A stretch of DNA of 7,685 bases, from positions 1 through 7,685 of the forward strand of contig JALTMZ010000079.1 in assembly GCA_027001105.1 (NCBI GenBank), in the 5' to 3' direction. Below the pieces are notes generated by a model. It ran no database searches. It was not told where the DNA came from and was given only the letters and a program-made list of their open reading frames with translations. Source of the DNA: Thermococcus sp. (GTDB taxonomy: Archaea > Methanobacteriota_B > Thermococci > Thermococcales > Thermococcaceae). The position numbers and the translations under genes are program-made. Positions 6,372 through 7,685 of the stretch are shown in pieces (the first letter of the stretch is position 1; each line of letters begins with the position of its first letter).

Positions 6372-6404
6372 TGGGGGACATAGTCCCCCACTTCCTTGAG
6401 GTGG
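6372..6404 (+). promoter_or_regulatory. Leader hairpins of the TAXI gene, one covering the ribosome binding site
   Basis: TGGGGGAC (6372-6379) and GTCCCCCA (6383-6390) form a perfect eight-pair stem with an ATA loop, strikingly GC-rich for this region. Directly after it, CCACTTC (6388-6394) can pair with GAGGTGG (6398-6404) around a CTT loop, with one T-G wobble. That second stem would bury the ribosome binding site of the lipoprotein gene. The two stems compete for bases 6388-6390, so forming the first in full would open the second. No T tract follows the first stem, so it is not a terminator. Whether a ligand, protein or temperature shifts the balance cannot be told from sequence. Confidence 0.5.
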
Positions 6405-6410
6405 CTAAAA

Positions 6411-7445
6411 ATGAGAAGGTGGAAAGCCGTAGGTTTGGTTTTTGTTTTGGTGTTGGCCTTAGTAGCCGCAGGATGTACCCAAAAAACAACTACAACCGGC
6501 ACACAAACTCAAGCACCGATTGTGACAAAGAATGAAGAAGGCAAGTATGAGATTACAATATATACCGGCTCTGGTCCTGGTAGCGTCTATTTTGCAATTG
6601 GTTCAATGCTTGCAAAAGTTATAAACAAAAAGAGTAACCTAATTGCCGCAAAAGCTGTCACAAGTGGAGCAAGTGTTGCTAACTGTAAAGCAATAGGAAA
6701 GGGAGAAGCCCAAGTTGCTATAGCTCAGAATGATGTTACCTGGTATGCTTGGGAAGGAAAATATCAGTTCGAGGGCAATCCAATTAAAGTTCTCAGAGGT
6801 ATAGGAACCCTCTATCCAGAACCTGTCCAGATTGTTGTAAGAGCCGACAGCGACATCAAGACACTCCAAGACTTGGCCGGTAAGAAGGTCGTCGTTGGTG
6901 CCGCAGGTAGCGGTGTTGCTGCAACAGCCGAGAGAGTTCTCAAGGCAGCTGGAGTCTGGGACAAAATTGAACCAGTTTACCAGACCTTCGAGGAAGCTGC
7001 TCAAAGCTTAGTCCTTGGACAGGTAGATGCTGAGTTCACAGTTATTGCATATCCTGCACCAGCAATTGACCAGATTGCAGTTAAGGTCCCAGTTAGATTA
7101 ATCCCAATCCCAGACGATGTCATTAAAAAGCTTCATGACCAAGGGTATCCCTTCTATGTTAAGGTAATCATTCCAAAAGGAACATACAAAGGAATGACCG
7201 AAGACACACAAACAATTGCAGTCAAAGCAACACTTGTCGTTCACAAAGACTTGCCAGATGAAGTTGTTTATGAGATTACCAAGATTCTCTACGAAAACAT
7301 TGATGAATTAGCCAAGGCTCACCAAGTTGCAAAGCAGATTGACATGAAGCATGCCTTTGATGGTCTTATGATCCCACTTCACCCAGGAGCCGTCAAATAT
7401 TATGAAGAGCACGGCATAAAAGTTCCAGACAACCTTAAGGGATGA
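6411..7445 (+). CDS. TAXI-family TRAP transporter solute-binding lipoprotein
   Basis: A 344-residue extracytoplasmic binding protein that delivers a small solute to a TRAP permease driven by an ion gradient. Residues 1-22 are a signal peptide ending in the lipobox AAGC, so Cys22 should anchor the protein to the membrane. A Thr/Gln-rich linker follows (23-36). The TAXI domain begins near 46 and shows TGSGPGSVYFAIGSMLA (52-68), TSGASVANCKAI (84-95), AGKKVVVGAAGSGVAATA (156-173) and PLHPGAVKYYEE (322-333). The Thermus TAXI protein of known structure binds glutamate/glutamine, so an amino acid or dicarboxylate ligand is plausible. An in-frame TTG at 6396 precedes the site, but GAGGTGG followed by a short spacer leads to the ATG at 6411. 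It follows the aminomutase gene by 140 bases with its own promoter, and a DUF1850 gene follows after 13 bases. Confidence 0.92.
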   Translation: MRRWKAVGLVFVLVLALVAAGCTQKTTTTGTQTQAPIVTKNEEGKYEITIYTGSGPGSVYFAIGSMLAKVINKKSNLIAAKAVTSGASVANCKAIGKGEAQVAIAQNDVTWYAWEGKYQFEGNPIKVLRGIGTLYPEPVQIVVRADSDIKTLQDLAGKKVVVGAAGSGVAATAERVLKAAGVWDKIEPVYQTFEEAAQSLVLGQVDAEFTVIAYPAPAIDQIAVKVPVRLIPIPDDVIKKLHDQGYPFYVKVIIPKGTYKGMTEDTQTIAVKATLVVHKDLPDEVVYEITKILYENIDELAKAHQVAKQIDMKHAFDGLMIPLHPGAVKYYEEHGIKVPDNLKG

Positions 7446-7458
7446 TGGGGTGAACTTT

Positions 7459-7685
7459 TTGAAGAAATTTTTTCTTTTTTTCTTGCTTTTAATTGCAGTT
7501 GTAATGCTTGTCCCGGTTTCCGTAGTTGAAATAAAATTTGAGGATACCGCATGTTATTATTTCCTTGGCTCAAATTCCACACTTGAAATTAGTTATACTC
7601 ACAGCGTATCGCTAACCAAAGTCGTGGATGTGTATCATGTTTCAAAGCGAGGTATTTTTGCCGTGGAGGAACGATGGCAGGAGTT
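7459..7685 (+). CDS. DUF1850 family protein, N-terminal part, 3' end outside window
   Basis: The frame is open to the window edge and codes for a hydrophobic N-terminal segment (LKKFFLFFLLLIAVVMLVPV, a signal anchor or signal peptide). It continues with LEISYTHSVSLTKVVDVYHVSKRGIFAVEERWQE, which has the DUF1850 hallmark of a Y-x-HSV segment followed by V-V-x-x-Y. DUF1850 proteins of unknown biochemical role are commonly encoded between a TAXI binding protein and its fused TRAP permease. The permease gene therefore probably lies just beyond the right edge. I prefer the TTG at 7459 because GGGGTG plus six bases leads to it. The GTG at 7450, three codons upstream and preceded by GGGATGAT, is a real alternative. 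A T-rich tract at 7468-7490 coincides with the signal segment. Confidence 0.78.
   Translation, partial: MKKFFLFFLLLIAVVMLVPVSVVEIKFEDTACYYFLGSNSTLEISYTHSVSLTKVVDVYHVSKRGIFAVEERWQE

Noticed and set aside
6372..6390. GC-rich hairpin as an intrinsic terminator of the aminomutase gene
   Set aside because: No T tract follows it, it lies downstream of the lipoprotein promoter, and archaeal termination relies on T tracts rather than hairpins.
6639..7004. Minus-strand open frame of 121 codons opposite the lipoprotein gene
   Set aside because: It is an antisense shadow without a promoter or ribosome binding site, and the true frame has clear TAXI motifs.
1..7685. CRISPR arrays, tRNA or rRNA genes, insertion sequences, toxin-antitoxin pairs
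   Set aside because: I looked for regularly spaced repeats, tRNA-like arms, transposase motifs and terminal inverted repeats and found none. Genes are intact and tightly packed.

Overview
The window comes from a hyperthermophilic euryarchaeon of the order Thermococcales, most likely an AT-rich Thermococcus or close relative. The proteins read as near-orthologues of Pyrococcus/Thermococcus uL11, Spt5, SecE, FtsZ1 and the archaeal D-aminoacyl-tRNA deacylase. The gene order ftsZ-secE-spt5-rpl11-rpl1 is the one I know from that order. Promoters look archaeal (A-rich BRE plus TATA box), and Shine-Dalgarno cores resemble GGTG, usually six bases before the start codon.

Left part, all on the minus strand (1-3924). 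Read in the direction of transcription: dtdA (tRNA proofreading), ftsZ (cell division, own promoter), then a secE-spt5-rpl11-rpl1 transcription unit (Sec translocon subunit, RNA polymerase elongation factor, two ribosomal proteins). rpl1 runs off the left edge. A promoter-like site in the rpl11-rpl1 gap may give rpl1 and whatever follows it an extra start. This is conserved housekeeping territory.

Centre (3925-4356) is a 432-base AT-rich divergent intergenic region. It holds a weak dtdA promoter facing left and, facing right, a 16-base inverted repeat, a TATA box and an mRNA leader with two consecutive hairpins whose arms can also pair in an alternative way.

Right part, plus strand (4357-7685), is the more interesting half. 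It holds a 637-residue KamA-family radical-SAM aminomutase with a roughly 215-residue N-terminal extension, then a TAXI-type TRAP transporter solute-binding lipoprotein, then the start of a DUF1850 gene, a usual companion of TAXI transporters that runs off the right edge. By hand alignment, the aminomutase carries Lys and Asn where lysine 2,3-aminomutase has its two lysine-binding Asp residues. That is the substitution known from glutamate 2,3-aminomutase. A TAXI family member is known to bind glutamate, so the three genes could form a glutamate/beta-glutamate uptake and isomerisation module, perhaps for osmolyte supply. The aminomutase and lipoprotein genes have separate promoters but nearly the same 16-base inverted repeat upstream of both TATA boxes, and both have hairpins next to or covering the ribosome binding site. 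This suggests co-regulation at transcription and possibly at translation. The function and the regulation are inferences from sequence only.
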